Assembly: GCA_910577045.1 (NCBI GenBank)
Contig: CAJTLB010000015.1
Coordinates: 1 to 64,000 of the forward strand
Origin: an uncultured Lachnospiraceae bacterium
GTDB taxonomy: Bacteria > Bacillota > Clostridia > Lachnospirales > Lachnospiraceae
Reading direction: 5' to 3'
Length of the DNA: 64,000 bases
Numbering within the stretch: position 1 is the stretch's first letter; every line of letters begins with the position of its first letter. Below the pieces are notes generated by a model. That model was not told the origin of the DNA. It worked only from the letters and a program-made list of their open reading frames with translations, and did no database searches. Positions 62,799 to 64,000 of this stretch are shown here, piece after piece. The position numbers and the translations under genes are program-made.

Positions 62799-63624
62799 GC
62801 CCGGATTGAGAAACAGTTTGATAATAGCCCATTGGCGTAGTATGACATTCTTTTTTAAATACTTTAAAAAAGTGGTTATAACTGCCAAAGCCACATAAAT
62901 GATAGACCTCAGATATAGGAGTCCCATAAAGGATATATTTTTTCGCAAGATCGATGCGTGCCCGTGTAATATAGGAGTGTAGCGTAATTCCTGTACTTTT
63001 TTTAAATTCTCTGGAGATATGTTCGCCAGAAACAAAGAATTCTTTTTCTAATGTTTTTAAGGAAAGGTCCTCTGTAAGGTGATGGCTAATATACTGAAAG
63101 ACATTATCTATAATTAGGGTTTTCTTTTGATGTGCCTGGTGGATAGGATCACTTTGGATACACGCACGCAGGAATAAAATAAGGAATGTGGTAAATAAGC
63201 TTTTTTCATATAATTCTATTCCAAATTGTAGTTCTTCTTCTTTTAGGGAGGCTAGTTTTGTAATAAGATGTGTGATTAATAGGGAGGATTCAATTTCTGC
63301 ATGGATAATAGTAGTATTATAGGGAGAAAACTGGAATTTTTGATAAAAATTACAAGTATTATCAGAAAAAAAGATTAAAGATTCTATGGGGATACTAACA
63401 GATAATATGGAACATTCAAAACAAGAAGAAGTATATAGTACATGGTTTTGCCCTGGCTTAAAAAGCAATATATCAGGAGATAGGCATAAATGCTCTAAAC
63501 CATCTAAACAAATATAACAATTTCCTTGTTTTAATAAAAGGATTAGATAATTGTGGCTAGAACGGAAAGTATGTTTGTCATTTGTTTTTAATAAATGTCT
63601 GTTGATTCTGTAAAAAGTCTGCAT
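62788..63624 (-). CDS. AraC-family transcriptional regulator
   Basis: A 278-aa regulator with an N-terminal cupin-like sensing domain (HTFRSSHNYLILLLKQGNC; DILLFKPGQNHVLY) and a C-terminal double helix-turn-helix. The latter shows LSLKTLEKEFFVSGEHISRE and FKKSTGITLHSYITRARIDL, then the family signature GFGSYNHFFKVFKKECHTTP. ATG 63624 is preceded by AAAGGAGATAACT. It is divergent from an old-yellow-enzyme-type gene, which it may control. The inducer is unknown. Confidence 0.92.
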   Translation of the reverse strand: MQTFYRINRHLLKTNDKHTFRSSHNYLILLLKQGNCYICLDGLEHLCLSPDILLFKPGQNHVLYTSSCFECSILSVSIPIESLIFFSDNTCNFYQKFQFSPYNTTIIHAEIESSLLITHLITKLASLKEEELQFGIELYEKSLFTTFLILFLRACIQSDPIHQAHQKKTLIIDNVFQYISHHLTEDLSLKTLEKEFFVSGEHISREFKKSTGITLHSYITRARIDLAKKYILYGTPISEVYHLCGFGSYNHFFKVFKKECHTTPMGYYQTVSQSGHKK

Positions 63625-63801
63625 AGTTATCTCCTTTAAGTAAAAATAGAAAGAAAATTTCTTTGTTATATCAAAATATAATAGTATTATATCATAATAA
63701 AATACTTTTTTCACTATATTTAAAAGTATAATAGATATATAGTAGTTTGGATGGAAGATAGGAAAAAGAATAAAGTTTCAAAAGAAGAAAGGGGTATGTT
63801 T

Positions 63802-64000
63802 ATGAATGATTATCCACATTTGTTTTCTCCTATTCGGATTGGGAAAACAATCGTGAAAAACCGGCTTTTTATGCCGCCATTATCTACAAATTTAGCAGAT
63901 AAGGGCTATGTGACAGATGCGCTTGTGGAACATTATGCTAACAGGGCAAAAGGAGGAGTTGGGTTAATTATTACAGAGGTAACGACTGTAGAGCCAGTTT
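63802..64000 (+). CDS. NADH:flavin oxidoreductase (old yellow enzyme family), 3' part outside window
   Basis: The first 66 codons of an FMN-dependent TIM-barrel enzyme: FSPIRIGKTIVKNRLFMPPL, then ALVEHYANRAKGGVGLIITE. This is the start of the 2,4-dienoyl-CoA reductase/old-yellow-enzyme family. The AAAGGGG site lies seven bases before ATG 63802; ATG 63796 in the same frame is too close. A TATAAT hexamer near 63726 may be its -10. Substrate cannot be told from this part. Expression is probably governed by the divergent AraC-family regulator. Confidence 0.85.
   Translation, partial: MNDYPHLFSPIRIGKTIVKNRLFMPPLSTNLADKGYVTDALVEHYANRAKGGVGLIITEVTTVEPV

Noticed and set aside
1..64000. tRNA or rRNA genes
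   Set aside because: I looked in the intergenic stretches for T-loop (GGTTCGAATC-type) sequences and acceptor stems and saw none; no rRNA-like sequence either.

Overview
The window looks like a chromosomal segment of a low-GC, anaerobic, endospore-forming Clostridia member, most likely Lachnospiraceae. Anaerobic metabolism is indicated by the class III ribonucleotide reductase (nrdD/nrdG), electron-bifurcating NfnAB and rubrerythrin. Sporulation is indicated by SpoIIM, an alpha/beta-type SASP, CotJA/CotJB, a CotJC remnant and a YlmC/YmxH protein. Gene orders rimO-pgsA-cinA-recA-recX-rny, nudF-spoIIM-xerD and yqeG-aroE are the usual Firmicute ones. Species assignment is inference; no rRNA is present.

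Region 1 (1-5.1 kb) is a degraded accessory island. It holds the 3' part and right end of an IS3-family element, a restriction-endonuclease-like gene with a 53-codon partner, a structured palindromic element at 1770-1855, two converging gene fragments, a KAP-family P-loop NTPase and a cluster of TACTAC-type repeats just before the core genome resumes.

Region 2 (5.1-26.7 kb) is core housekeeping: LMW phosphatase, a tRNA-Trp-type T-box controlling a lone trpD, the rimO to rny cluster with LexA-like boxes before recA, a class I aminotransferase, proC, a NUDIX hydrolase, spoIIM, xerD, DAHP synthase, an intracellular subtilase, a zinc-ribbon/TPR membrane protein and nfnAB.

Region 3 (26.9-34.6 kb) is more niche-specific: a secreted protein of unknown function, glpK, two GH28-type beta-helix proteins without signal peptides, and a lipoprotein. 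Region 4 (34.6-48.2 kb) has clpS-clpA, the RNase P RNA gene, a membrane glycerophosphodiesterase, a leftward nucleotide block (HAD, pyrI, pyrB, dut, nrdG, nrdD) with NrdR-box-like repeats upstream of nrdD, then lepA-hemW.

Region 5 (48.3-57.9 kb) has rubrerythrin, SASP, a two-gene SUF system, a BceRS-like two-component system ending in an unknown 224-aa protein, a LexA-boxed consensus promoter that appears to make only a roughly 95-nt structured RNA, then ylmC, nrdR, yqeG, aroE, aroK, efp and cotJ genes (cotJC truncated). Region 6 (57.9-64 kb) is a two-gene operon of a coiled-coil protein and a 1241-aa Hsp70/actin-fold protein with fourteen 12-residue repeats, then a divergent AraC regulator and the start of an old-yellow-enzyme-type oxidoreductase.

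The most unusual signals are the SOS-boxed small transcript (53453-53604), the repeat-bearing Hsp70-like operon (57931-62666), the truncated CotJC, the XerD lacking the usual catalytic lysine, and the mutually exclusive hairpins at 1770-1855.
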